A stretch of DNA of 64,000 nucleotides from Takifugu bimaculatus (Eukaryota > Chordata > Actinopteri > Tetraodontiformes > Tetraodontidae). Shown here one piece after another: positions 19,831-33,900 of this stretch. The notes under the pieces were generated by a model. It saw only the letters and a list, made by a program, of their open reading frames with translations, had not been told where the DNA came from and ran no database searches. The DNA is taken from positions 5,518,976-5,582,975 of the forward strand of contig CP034990.1 in NCBI GenBank assembly GCA_004026145.2, in the 5' to 3' direction. The first letter of the stretch is position 1. The number at the start of each line of letters is the position of its first letter. The translations under genes and the position numbers were made by a program.

Positions 19831-21693
19831 GAGATTTGAGTTGACACATAAATGTTGCTTATGCCATAACAATTGCTACATTGCAAAGTACAGAGAAAGA
19901 AGCACAGGTGCCATAACCCTCTGCATATGCACCAAGGCATTTAGGATCTCAATGCACTCTGAAATGCATGGAAAGATAAGTTAAATTTATGTTGTCATCT
20001 GTAAGAAGAAACATAATTCTGTTAGCACTTATTCATTACTGCACATCATTAGTTGTCACATATAGTGACATTTTTCTTCATGATTCTGCACAAGTGGCAC
20101 AAGAGATACAAAAAAAAGTAATCAGGTAAACAGAGAAAGTCAACAATGTTAATGTCCTAATGTTTAAAAACTTCATACATCACGTTAACATCTTGAGTAC
20201 ACCAAAGAATCAAGCACAGATACTAAAATACATTCATTACAGACACAAACCAATAAATCCATCGTGCAAAAATTCACTTGACCACTTAAAACTAGTTCTG
20301 AAACCTACAAATGTACAGGTAAATATATATTTTTTAATTTTTTTAATTACATAAATAATTTGATTATCAAACATGTATGGGAATCTACTTTGTAGATAAA
20401 GCGGTAGTCCAACACTACAGTGTCAGTAAAATGCTGGTTGCTGTAAGAAGACAGTTAAAGAAACAAGTACAAAGTTGTGGAAGTTGTGTTTGTTTGCATG
20501 ACTGGCTGGCTATGCTCCAGGAATGTTATTTGTCCGACATTCTTCCCTTCTGCAGACAAAATAAATCTTCTAATCAAGATTCACATTAACAGAGGTATAT
20601 GGCTCTTCTACGGCCTCTTCATATGGTGAACAGAGACAGGTGAGAGGGACACAATCTGCTAAAGAACACTAGTTACTGACATCCTTGTGCTTCAGGGACA
20701 GGTCTATAGTATGTCTGGACCATTTGGAGTGTTTAAAAAAAAAAAAAATTTAAAAAAAAAAGCACCAATATTTCCCTTTACATTATGTGACAGACTTGAA
20801 ACATAATGGAATCAACATTTGCCAAAGGCCGTCTGACCAGTACAAAAGTGACTACAATACACAACCACATCATTTAGCAGCTTGTGGAACATGGGATTGG
20901 TCAAATTCACCTAGATGGAAAACAGGCAAAAAGCACTTTTCCTTCATTACTTAAACTGCAACATGGTTCAAATATTCATAAGGTCATTTAAAGGAATAAA
21001 TGCATTTTTAAAAAAACCCAAAGAATATTCACATATAAAAGAATATTCACATATAAATGAACCCACTGGCAATGACCAACGCCTGCACATACAGAGTAGG
21101 AAACATGTACTGAATATAACTGTGCAGTTACATCAGCTCACAATGGAATCGATATGGGATAGCTGAAGCCACCGTCAAATTACCCCCTTTTCCGTCAACT
21201 AGTGACCCACGCTGGGTGTGTTTGGACAACTTTGTTTTTGTCGTTTCAATCATCTGGATCTTTTCAACAGGAAAACATACTGAGATGATGACACGTTTGA
21301 GCCGGTCCGCATGTTGAGTGTGAGTATATATAGAATGCTAGCTGCTGTTTTCCCCAGTACTGCAATACTGTGCTGTACTCATGCTGGCTTGGCTTGTTCA
21401 TTATAGTGGTTGTACAGATCAGGGTCATGCAGGCACTGAAACCATTCTGAGAAGGTGCAATTGTACCAACAAAAGCACCGTCATACAGTGTTCGGACAAA
21501 GCCACATTTTCAAGGCAGCTGGCACCTTTCATCAGTGCGCCAAAGACATACAAGCTACATGCACAAATGCCCAGCATTCCACTGGAAATGCTGCCACTGT
21601 ACATAATTCATAGCCAATTCACAATGGGTACAACACAGTACTGTACACACCTATACCAGTATTCACACTACATAAGGAAAGCCTGCAGCTAGT

Positions 21694-21960
21694 TCAGTAG
21701 AGGGCACTGTCGTTATTGTAGGAGCTTGAGCTGGGGAAGGTAGGGCAGGGCTTATTCCATGGAAGAGATCCAGAATGGTCATCTGTGGGAAGGCTGAGGG
21801 TGCTCGCGCTCTTCAGTTTGTTTTTGAGACCCCAGCTGAGGAAGGATGACTTCTTGGTTACTTTGCGAGACCTGGGGTTCTTGTCGTCGTGATCGTAGGC
21901 CAAACAGATCATGGAGTAGGTCTTTGGCAGGTTTCCAGAGAAAGTGGCACTCTTGGTCGG
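21694..21960 (-). CDS. rhpn2: rhpn2 coding exon 15 and stop (residues 597-684)
   Basis: KTYSMICLAYDHDDKN, SSFLSWGLKNKLKSASTLSL and terminal NNDSALY, closely following the human C-terminus. Confidence 0.95.
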   Translation of the reverse strand, partial: PTKSATFSGNLPKTYSMICLAYDHDDKNPRSRKVTKKSSFLSWGLKNKLKSASTLSLPTDDHSGSLPWNKPCPTFPSSSSYNNDSALY

Positions 21961-24900
21961 CTGGACAGATTGACATAAAAACGCAGTCAACACTTATTTA
22001 ATAGTCATGTATTAATTGCATTTACTAGACACTTGTAATGCCACCGAAGTATCACTGAAGAGAGGTAAAATTCAGCCAGGGAATTCAAACATTCCCTTTA
22101 GGTAACATGAAAGAAATCCATGTCCTACCATTGAGGGGCTGCTGTCCATCATGGTGACCACCTGCATTTCAATCGTCTCGTCCTTCGCATCTCTTAGCAG
22201 CCTTAACACCTCGGTTACGCCCAGCCATTTACAGTCTGTTTCACCTACAGCAACAATGTAGTCGCCTTCCTTCAGCCCATCAGCCTGGCGTTAGAAACAG
22301 GGGTTAGAAAACTGGAATTCTCTGATGCTACAGTAAACGCAGAAGGGGTCGTGTGGTCGGATCAGGCTCAGGCAGGACTTTTGCTCAGCAGGCTACTGGT
22401 GGGAAATGTGATTTTATCAGCGGGAATTCAGTTATTTCCATCTAATTTTAGACTTCACTAAGTCCAACAACTGTAAAGAATCAGTGAGCTCCAGAATAAG
22501 TCCTGCTGAATGTACTATTAAGAGTCATAAAGAGTTTGCCCTGGTTGGGCTCCTAATCTGTTTCCCTGCAGAGGCGGATGGGGGGGAATAAGACTGCGCT
22601 TTGCCAGCACCACTTAATGAGCTGTCAGACTGAAAAGGATTGCGGTGCGTTAATACCGTCTGATTTTTAATTGAATTAGTAAGAAGAGTGGCTGCGAGTG
22701 AGTGGAATGAGTGGTTCCCTCAAATATTCTCAGCCTGAATCCTTTTGACGTTTCTGGGAATAATGTTCACGCGAAACTCAAGTGTGCAAACAAGGCTCAA
22801 TAGTTTGCTGCTATCCAACTATAGATAAAGCTACTCTCCGGACGTTAATCCTATTAAAGGGACTTGATACTGAGCAGCATGTGGCTTTTATTTAGGTTCA
22901 ATTGAAGGCTGCAAAGGTGGGTTAGCTGTGACACATTTCCAAGGCTTCTTGGGACTTTTGTTGTTTAAAATGTCAGTGCATGGCAGTAAAATGGATACGA
23001 ATATCGCTATGGTTCAGGTTAACTCACAGCAGCCGGGCAGAGGGGGTCCAATGAGACCACCTGGACTGGCGCATCTCCTTTAAGGTTGAAGCCCACGTCT
23101 CGGTCTTCCGGTTTGACTCGTACTGTCCGTGGCGCTGTCCAACGCTGCTTGGAGGAGAAAACCGATAGTGGGCCCTGGATGGAGAGATGAGCAGGATGAC
23201 GTGGTCAACGCTACTGTCCATTCTACCATCTCAGGAGAGAATACCATTAAATGGATAAAACACTGTTATTTACTCTAGCAGAAATCTTGTGAAACGACAT
23301 TCTATTTAAACAAAGCGGGCACGTTCGAGACACCGGAAAATCCTTTTAACATCAGTTTCTCCGGGAACAAAACCCTGTCAATCCTGCCTGACTGGGTAAT
23401 TTATTTGTGTTTCCTAGGTTTAACTAATTATCATATTAACATTTCTTTGTGGTGGAATGAGAGCTGATTCTTTTCTTTGTAGTAGAACAAGTTATTAATT
23501 CAAGAGTGGACGGAGAGCAAATTATTGCACGTCATCGCTCGACTTCTTTTCTCACACTGCCTCCAAATGCTCAACCTTGGTGGCCTTTTATCAAATGCAT
23601 ACTAATACTTGTATGAACAGAAAAAGGCAAAAACCCAGAGAATGCATGGATGGATTCCTCATTCTCTACGTGACAAGATACTTCCAGTCGGTGGCATAAC
23701 TTCCACAGCTGTTTAGAAGCTTGAGACAAAGTAAAGGGCAGTAAAATTGAACAGACCACCTGAAGGTGTATTTCTATTATGTCAAAAGAGTGAATATAAA
23801 ACCATACATTCAATAATTCAGCATTTGCAATTTAGACCGCTCACAGGAAAAAAGGCTATACATGAGTAATAAGCTGCTTATCTGATGGGAAAATCTCTCC
23901 CTCAGATAATCCTGACAATCGGTCCCATGGAACACCACATAAATGCTGATTCAACCTTTTTCTAGGTGGAACCAAAAGGATTTGTGTATCCTAGATGAAA
24001 GCCAAGGTAGGAATTTGCTGAAGCATTTTACAAAGACCCCTTATACCTGCAGCATGGGAGCAACCAGTCTGATCTATCTCAGTGCGGTGACAGAACGGCT
24101 GTAGCCCCTTCCATTCACCAATATCAATAGCTGCGCTCAATAGCACTTGATGGTTAGTGTTAGTTTTGCCTTAGTTTATGCTTGCACAAAAGTCCAGGAG
24201 GCTCTGAACACAAGACGAAATTGAGTCTAATGTGTCAAAAGCACCCTGGAGATACAGTTGGTTGTATCCAAAAATCACCCAAAAACTATTAGCTCTGAGT
24301 TTATAAAGAAAACTCTAGAGCTAATTTCATGTCATTTGTGGATTCAAGCAACCAGCATGTAAAAAAGCAGCAATGTGAGTGGAAGATTAGTAACCCACAT
24401 ACCAGCCTTTGAAAGAAGTCTGCGACTTTCACCTTTGTCGTCGTTGGAACCTCCATCTCTGCTTTATGCTCTGTTTTAGCTTTTGAGGGGAACAAAAGAG
24501 ATGTTATTTTACACATTGATGCTTATTGTCACTTCCACATCTCATCTATCACCTGGCGGGGAGGAGGGATGTTGACAGTGTCAACATTACCTCACCCGTG
24601 GGAATAAACCTCTCTTATCATGTGATTACAGCAGGTGCGGCGTGACCGTCATGAAGCAAAACAGCGGCTCTGCTTCTCATTCATGATGCCTTGTTTGCTG
24701 GGGTGACACTGACTTTATCAACCTCAGTCATTTCAAAAAAAGACTTACGGACAATGTCTGGAGCCTCTGTGTAGTCTGGGAACTCGTCCTCTTTTTCGTT
24801 TTCACTGTACTTGTTGAGCGAGCGCTGGTGGCTGGCCTTCAGAATCCCATGCAGAAGCTCAAGACTGTTCAAGCTGGGACACAAGCCGTAGATCCTGAGA

Positions 24901-27900
24901 GCCTCCTCGTGGCCCTGGATGGCCCTACGGATGTGTGCTTTGCCTACAGGCCAAAGGTTCAGCGTTCAGGTCTTGGACACAACAAAAATCGAACACTTGC
25001 CCCAGTGGTCATCGTGCTTACCAACTGCACTGACGTTCATCCTGCTTTTTCAGGATGTCCAGAGGTGTGCGTCCCTCTGGAATGTTGTCATACACCTGTG
25101 ACAAAGTCTTCTCCTGCTGGTCCTCATCGTCATTGGGGCCCACTGAACACATGGAAAGTTGGAAATAAATTGGCTGAAACATTTAAGTCAGTGATGAATA
25201 GCATCAGATGGACAAGACACGAAAGGATGGAGGCAGTTTAGCTTCACAAACTACCACAAGGGTATTTCCCACTGTGTATGGCATGGAAATGACCACAATG
25301 TAGAGCCTTCCTGAGTGGAAAGCCCCTCCTCTATATTAGGTCTGTGATGTCAGATTCTATGCTTCCTTTTCACGGTACCGTCATCAAACATAAAGGATGA
25401 ATTTGACCAGTGTTTGTGGTTCATCCTGTTTGGTACAGTCATCCTCTTTCAGTCCTGAGTCCTCCATTCTCCACAGAGAGCCTGGAATCTGCTAATGAGC
25501 AGCTAGACCCGGAGCTGTTGTTCCTTTATTCTAGTCTAACATTCTTGGCACCGACATAATAACCACTCATTCTATAGCCCCATTTTATGCATTTCAGTAT
25601 TATGCGTTTTTATAACATTTCCATTGATGTAAAAGTTCTCCCAGTCTCATACTTGGTCACTCTAACACGATTACACAGACAGGATTGAGAGGATCCAAAA
25701 CTGTAATCCTGCATCAGTCCACAGTTCATTCACCCAGTTACATTCCACAAAAATATCTTTGTTTTAACCTTCTCAGATACGTTCCGGGAAGCATGCTTTC
25801 TTTAGCATAGTGTGGTGTGCGTGTGGTGTGTCTTAAACAGACATTATGCAATAGCACTGTGGCTAGCTGTGGTTGTGTGCAGCCATTTAAAATGACCAGT
25901 CTGGAGAAGGAGATATGCTTAAAAACAGGGGTGTGAGGTTTTCACACCGAGGCGACTGAAGCCTCCCAACAGTTAATGTTTAAACTGATTTTCTTACACT
26001 GGTGGTCCAAAAGAGCCGAGGCTACAAAAAAGTGGGCCATGGAGCGGTAGTGGTTGGTTTTGATTTGTGCCATGGTGGACCAGAACAGTGGCACGTTGTC
26101 TTTAATTGGCATCTGGATCATGGACTGGTGGACTTGGTCGTAGATTTCTGTGACCTGAATGAAAAGAGAAGACCGAGTGACCAAGAGGACTTTCTAAAAA
26201 CACCTAAAGGGAAGCAATGATGTCACTGAATTGAGCTTCACCTTTGCAGCCTCCTGGGCCATTTTCATCAGGGGACAGAACTGGTTACGGATGCCCGGCA
26301 GCGCAATCTTCTCAAACAGACACTCCTGGGCCTGAGCCAGCATGAGCCGGATCAACATACTGAGCATTGCTGGACTCAGGTCGTAGCTCGGAGTGTGGGT
26401 ATACGTCTCCTTCAGCTGGTTTAGCGTACCTGGATGAGAAAAACAATCAGAGTAATAAAACTTCCCTTGGAACAGTAAAGTAGGTCAGGAAATGAATTCT
26501 ATCATCTTGATTAACGTCACTGTTTATGTGTTTATGTGTGTGTGGCGAGAAAGAGTGCGTCAACAGCAACAAACTGATAAATAATTTAACCCTTTTGCAC
26601 CAGAATTACATGGGGGGGGGGCTGTTTTTTGGACGTTATTCACATCCTACTCTTGTTAATCCCTACACTTGTAACAAACAGAAAAATGCTGATGTATAGA
26701 ACAATACCTTTCTATTTATGAAGCATCTCCTCTGAATGCCAGACTGAGCTCATCATAATCCCGATTGCTGACATTAATACACAAAGATTTGGAAGCAGTT
26801 CCCTCTGCTGGAGTTATTTCAGCTCCATGAATCGATCCATGAATGTATGTTTAATGGGTTGGGTTTAAAACAGCATTTACATGCCAACTGAGAATATCTT
26901 CCTCTTGGTAATGCAGTTCATAAATCAAAGACCCCTTCCTTCAATTAAACTGTGTTAATGTAACTGGTTTTAGAGCATCCCAGCTATCTTTTTGCTGCTA
27001 GCACCTCCCTGGCTGCCTACACTAGTGACAATGCTCCTCATAATAGATATAGATAAGTACAAATCTAAATTATAGCCATGCGAGCAGTATAGCTGAAGCC
27101 ACTGCCAGTGAGAGCTGTAATTAGACTGAAATGTTCTCCACAGTGCAAAGTCATCATTCTGACAGGACCAGGCTGAGCTTCCTGAAACCTCAGAGGGCTG
27201 GGAAACCAGTTCATATGCTGCACTGGCACTGTGCCACGTGACAAAGGCCAGAAGCATTCATAGTATAGGTTCCCTATCGTGAAACGTAAGTCAGAGGGTG
27301 GAGCTTGGCTCCCATAATTATATACCTTAATGCTACATCTTAATGTTAACATTGGAACATGCCAAATAACATAATCTGTAAGCAATAAAGGACATTTTCA
27401 GCACTATAACTGGATGTTCTGCAACAAGGCTGGCTTCTACTACTTCCTCTACTCCTACTGTGATTCATTTTAATGAGTTGTTTCTGAGAAAATTAATCGT
27501 TAGTTACTTTCTGACGTAGCTGTGTTCATACACCAACAACCAATTGCTAGGGAGGGTGAGAGATGTATGTGATTAATGGATTGTTTCCCTACCTGCTGCA
27601 ATCTGAAAAGATGCAATTGCCTCCTCCAGGCCCGTTATCGTCTGGCGGTCACTTCGGGTACCGATCTGAGAGTACAGGGCAGCCATGTTGAAGAAGATGC
27701 TGGCCTTCTCCAGCGACAGGTTCTGTTGACACACTGGCACACCGGTGAAGGAGTCATACCTGAGGGAAAGACATTGAATTTAGGGGTCATTTCTGAACAT
27801 TTCCAAGTGATTTCAGCTGAAATCAGGAAACAGGCTTTGAAACTTTAACGGTGGGAATTACTAAAGCGAAAACCACAAGAACAAAAGTTTCTGCCACCAT

Positions 27901-30900
27901 GTGTTGTAAACACAAATTACATGTCCTGGAATTACACGCTGACTCCAAGTTTAAACCATCTTTAGACTTAAAAGAGTTTATGCCTTTAAGCTGATCTTCT
28001 GTCTTAGCACTTGGCTCAGAGTCAGCTGGAAACCACACTTCACTTTGGTCCTCAGACTCAGTCTTTGAAGTCAGAAAATGCCACTATGAATGGATGAAAA
28101 CAGCGACAGTTGAAACGGCTAAAGCAGTTAACCATCATAATTAATAAATAACTGGATTATCTAACAATCATATAATAATGGAATAGAATTCCAAGCAAAT
28201 GACCCTACATTAGATTCTTTTTTTTTTGACCCATCCTTAACAGGATAGCCATGACCCTACTTGGTGGTTTTTGAAATAATCGCCTGTATACGCTGTAAAC
28301 AGCAAAAGCAGCACTCAAGGTCACCTTAAAACCTACATCAATAAACAATAAATTAATTGTACAAAAAACAGATTCAACAAAAAGCCGTAATGCTACTATT
28401 GTTATTAGCACCATCAGCAATAGTCACGAAACAGTCGAACAAGCCCATGAAGTGACAGCCTGAGAGGCTTTGTTGTTTAAGACCACAGAAATCGGAGCCC
28501 AGAAGATGCAGATTAAAGAGGAGCTCTGTTCATTTTTTCCTTTGAATTACAGCTTTAACCTCACTGGGTTTCTTTCATCTCGATGTGAAAATGTTACACG
28601 TGATTTGTCAGCCTTTGACACCATTTAAACTAAATCTTGGTAATACACATTCTTCCCCCCCTCATGTTCTATTTAGAATCACTGTGTAAAAAAATCTTTG
28701 TCGTTTACCATGTGAAAAAAATGCCAGTGTGGTGGGTCGGTGAGAAGAATCGGCTCTCAATGAGAGGAAGATGACTGAAGTACTTTGCCAGAAGTTCGAC
28801 CCCTGCGTCATTTCGACTTGGAGTCCGGCAAGCCTGGAGCATAACAGGGAAAAACACGTTGTTCAGTCACACTTAAGTTTCATTCTACAACAGAACACAC
28901 CGTGGACAGTAAAGTGTACTCCAGTTGAGATTTTACATTGATAATAAAGCTAAAAACACCTACCTCGGGAAATTTAAATATAAGATTATAATGGATTTAA
29001 GCTCAATCTGATAGGGAAAAAGCATCAACAACCAAACATGGAAGTCAACAATATTAGTGGGATAACTGAGTGGCTGCTCCCTACACGTGACAACAATATC
29101 CTGATATCTTTTACTGTACTGATGAGGTAGTCAGAATGTGCACGATACCTGCCGCAGGTCCATCAGGTCGGCAATCTCCTCTTCATAACTGTTCCCGTCT
29201 TCACTGTAGTGCTGCAAGATGAAGTCCTGGCAAAAACAAACACCTCAACACGTCAGTGGTTTTTATGTAGTCTGATGGTCAGAGTGCACCTCAGGAGTGC
29301 GCCACATGACTTGTGTTGATTGCAGGCCTGACCTTCCTGTCCACAGTAATGCTCTGTCATGTGATGTTGGACTGTGCTGTGAGAGCTCTCTGGCTGCAGA
29401 GCGACTCCAGCCACATGGGTGTAAACCATTCCGGCCATCAAAGATTCAAACTGCTTTTACGACGTCGGCTGGCAGACCAGAACCGGATGCAGCACGCCAT
29501 AAATGTTCAGTCGGGATATTTACAAGGCTGCTTTCACTGGTGCTGCACAGCTAATTGCTAACTTTGGAGCCCAACTGTACACTGGCCTACTTAGCAACTC
29601 GTAAAACTGTACCGTCAGGTTTTATATTGCTTTTTTCATTATCAGGAAATATACCAGATAAAATACTGAATTATTGTTTAAAAGAGAAATGCAAACAAAT
29701 AGGAAACATTTGATGCAAAAAGACAATATTTCAGTCTTTAATTCTGAGTCTGAGACTTTTAAGCTCAACATCAATGGCTTCCTTCAGTTCTGTGATTATG
29801 CTGTCAATACTTTTTTTTAATAAACAAAATTACAGTTTATTATAATTAGCATGAAGTTTGAATCTCATGATTAGGAGGAAATGGTGAAACACTTTATATT
29901 ATACCTTGAAATGAGTGGAGAAATCAACTTCTTTAGGTCTCTTTCAGACCCAAAGCAATGAGTGGAATGTTGGCAGTATCCCTGTAAGAAAAACAGCAAA
30001 AAGCACATTATTATCAGAAATTTACACTTTAATTAGTAATGTTACAATTTCTTATTGATAGTGTTTCTCAGGGCTTGACTACTCAGAGAAATGTATCAAT
30101 ATATTTATGATAATTCCTGACCTACTACTAGCAAGTAATAAGCAAAGTGCCAGGAAGAGCTTAGGTTTTATGGACGGAAAGTCAGCATGAGGCAGATGGT
30201 GCCGTAAGAGTTAGGATTTAAAGAACTCTGAGACACACACGCACACACACACCACTCTGTTAAATTACTCCTGTCCTGCAAAACGTCCCCCCGTCCTCTG
30301 GAAATGCAGGGTTTTAACTTACTTTTCTCCCCACCTACCAAACAGTAAATATATAAAAGACTGTGGAACTGCTGTAGCTACAGCCGTTCAGAGTGTTTCT
30401 GGCTGCCTGCGTTTGAAGGACCCGAGTGCTGACAGATGGAGAGCAGGTTCAGCTTGTTATCTGCACTGAGGAAAAACAACCTGACAGATACCTGCTGCTA
30501 TCAGACGCAAGGCTGGAAAAGACTGAACCAAGTCCCTGGTCGACGCGGCTGAATGAGTGAACAACATAAAGGAAATCAAACCATTTCACACAATTACAGG
30601 GCTCATTCCATCCATCTGGATTAAACATGAAGCAGTCTCTGAACTGCTCGGTACTGTATATAAAAACAACAGTGTTCAGGTTAAAAAAAAAACTTCTGGA
30701 GCTCATTCATCACTTGATGATAAGGCAGCATTCTTCTGGTCTAAAAGTTCTGTGAACCACAAAACCATCATTCATCAGGCATGCCGACGGACCCAGATAC
30801 CGACTACGGGGCAATCCATTAGTGCTTCAAACTGGAACAGTACGACCTTCTCTGTGCTGTCAGAGGGCGGCAGAGGATATCTGCTCCACAAGGAATATGA

Positions 30901-33900
30901 AACAGCAAAAGACTCCCCAGACCTCAGACACAGACACTTCACATACCAAGACATGGAACAGACCCCCACCATCCCCCACACACGAGGGATTTAGAATACA
31001 GACTGAACAAAAGTCTTTGGGATGGCAAAATATTACTGATTATTTTTTCGGGGGGGGGGAAATAAAACCCCTGGATTGTTAAATATGACCAGTGGCTGGA
31101 TTGATTAGCGGCTAATCCTTGTTCTTTTAAACAGGTCAGCTGGGTACACAGAATATGCACCAGTAAGTCACAGGTACTGATGCATTACTTCATGCCAAAC
31201 CAGTTGAATCTGGTCAGAGTGAAAGAAATGATGGTGGGAATGTTGGGAAGGAGCAGAAAGAAAAGAGGCGATTGTTTCCGAACTTCAGGCTGAGATTGTA
31301 TTTCGGTCTATGGGGGGGGGGGGGGGGGTGCAGCAGCATCACATGGCAGGACTGACTGGGAACCACCCTCACCACACTGTGGTGTGTCAAATACACCTGC
31401 ATGGACGGCCTTTTGAGAGGGTGACGCACTTTGGATTTGCATGGTTTCTGTTCATTTTCTCACACTCTTATTGATGGGTGAAGCAGTTTTTAAATTTACA
31501 TTTGTTGAAAAGGACAATTAGAAGTGCGAGGAACTGGTCTTCCTGCTAAGCACAACACTGACTTGTTTGGGGGGGCTAAAGCTTTAGTAAAATATACAGC
31601 TTCTCCTCCACCAGGAGCTCTGCAAGTGTAAGAAGATGATTTATTACACTCAACTTAAAGCTGGCTGGTTTCTATGACATCCAGGCTAAAGACTTGGTTC
31701 ATCTGGAATGTGGTGTCCTCATCAGTTGATATTCTGTTTCACTCTGAAAAGAAAACCCTTCTTTCAACAGCCCTGCATTTCCTTTAAAATCCTTAATGGT
31801 AATAGCACCAGGAGGTAATATGGAAAACATTTCTGGCACTGACCAAAAACCACAACTGTTACCGTGGTTACCGCCACACAACACCGAGTCCCACACAATC
31901 CTCAACAATCTCCCCTACCCTTCACATCACTTCAGCTCTCTTTTGCGGTCCGTTGTCCTGAGTAACAGGGCATCTGTTATACCGGCGAGAGCCGTGTGCG
32001 GGCGTGCATGCGTGTCTGTGTGGTCCGTAATGTGTATAAGGGTTTATATTGATGACATTTACGTTAAACACACAAATAATGGTATAGATAAAAATACTCG
32101 ACGAATGCGTGAAGCACGTCTTAAAATCGACATCTTATCGTCTTGCAAATCTTCACCAAGCTCGCGTTCCGGATGGATGACAGTTTTCAAACACCTGTCA
32201 CCACAGCTTTACAGTAAGTCTCTGGATCGTTGCTGTCAAGGAGACTTTCATTTGTTAGTAAAGTTTACGGGACATGTGACAGACAGCACACGTGCGCTTC
32301 ATTCAGGACAGAGCATCTGCACATTGTACACCTGGATATTAGCATGTCTGGTCAGCCTGAACATATAATAAACAGGTCTGGGAGCTAAAACAGAACTATA
32401 ATCAACTCAGAATTCCATAATGACCAGAGCCCAACCGTTTCCTTCACCTCCTTAGTTGGGTGTGATTGGCAAAATCATCCTGAGACTAAATAGCGCCATT
32501 TAAAGTTGAAGAGTTAAAGACATGCTAATGGGCCGTGGAACCTTCCTCAATCCTTAACTACCTGGTACTCTTGGTCAACAACAACTCTGCACGCTGCATG
32601 TTCAACCACACCCTACACACACACACACACACAAACAAACACAGAGTGCATCTAAAGAAAGAAAACACAAGCGTCTCACTGTCGCATAGAGCAATACACA
32701 TGTGCTCGTTGGAATGACAGATTAGCACGGTTAATCATTTCCTTGTTGCTCTTAGGCTCTCAAAAACCAGTTGACCGAGTTACACAAGTAGCCTGAGCAC
32801 TCCTCCAATTCATCATGCAGCCTGGTTCAGACCTTCCATTAATATTCAGCCTGAGGGAGCCGAAGTGCGAAAACAAGCGATGGATTTGATGACTTTAATC
32901 TCAAGGCGTTTAATTGCTTAATGACAGTTTCTGCGTCTCTTTCCGGCTACCGCTCATGACTGTGGTTGACTTTTTTGGAATCACCAAATAACTGTAGTGA
33001 CTCATCAACATGAAACAACAACACAAAACACCATTGAAACAAGGCTTAGTGGTTTTTATCATCATGAAATATACAGTATACACACAGGTTTCACGCATAT
33101 CACCTGTGTAGATGTTTCAGCTCTATGTGGTGGCAGATTTAGGTAGAATCAGAAGAGGAAAGTGTGCATTCTTGACTTACTGGGTGTTCTGGTAGACGTC
33201 CACTGAGCTGTTGAGGCCTTCCAGCTGTCCCATCAGTAGCTGCAGGTTGGAGTTAACGTAGCTCAGCTCTAGCAGAACCATCTCTTTGACCTTGTTGTTA
33301 GATGTGGCCCTACACAGAAAAACAACACACAACAAAACGTTATGCGACGTTCAAAGTAAAGAGCCAGGCTCTTAAGCTGCTAATGATTAAAACCAGTGTG
33401 GTTGCACTGGTTTGCTGGACCACAGACCTGCGTCACCGTGCCCTGCTGGGCACCGCATCTACTCTCCAATACAGCTAAGCACAGATATGAATCACAGCTG
33501 CTTTTGTCCACTTTAGCTGCTCATTCCCACTGAAAAATGAGGCCTCTAAATTGTGCTCCAGGCTGACTGCGTTCTGTGTTCAAGATGGGAATTTTACTGG
33601 AAAATCAGTCTGAGAATTGTGTCCGAATACACATCCCAACAGGAACAGGGACAGGGACTTTTCTCAGCTTCACTGTGAATCCCAAGACACTGGCTGTCAG
33701 CTGGGATACACACTCACACCCCTGGCCCGTCACTCCAGCCTGTCAGTCTTCATCTGTCACCCGATACCATCACACCTATGTGGACAGGGGAGGTGTTTGT
33801 TGTCCACACAATAGGTGAGATGGGACTAATCCCTGGTAGGCAGGGATGATGTAAACCTGTTCAGATGAATGTTAAAGAGGTGAAAACAGAAAAGGTTCTC

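Noticed and set aside
24828..25241. 137-codon plus-strand frame across rhpn2 exons 10 and 11
   Set aside because: It is antisense to real minus-strand exons and has no family match.
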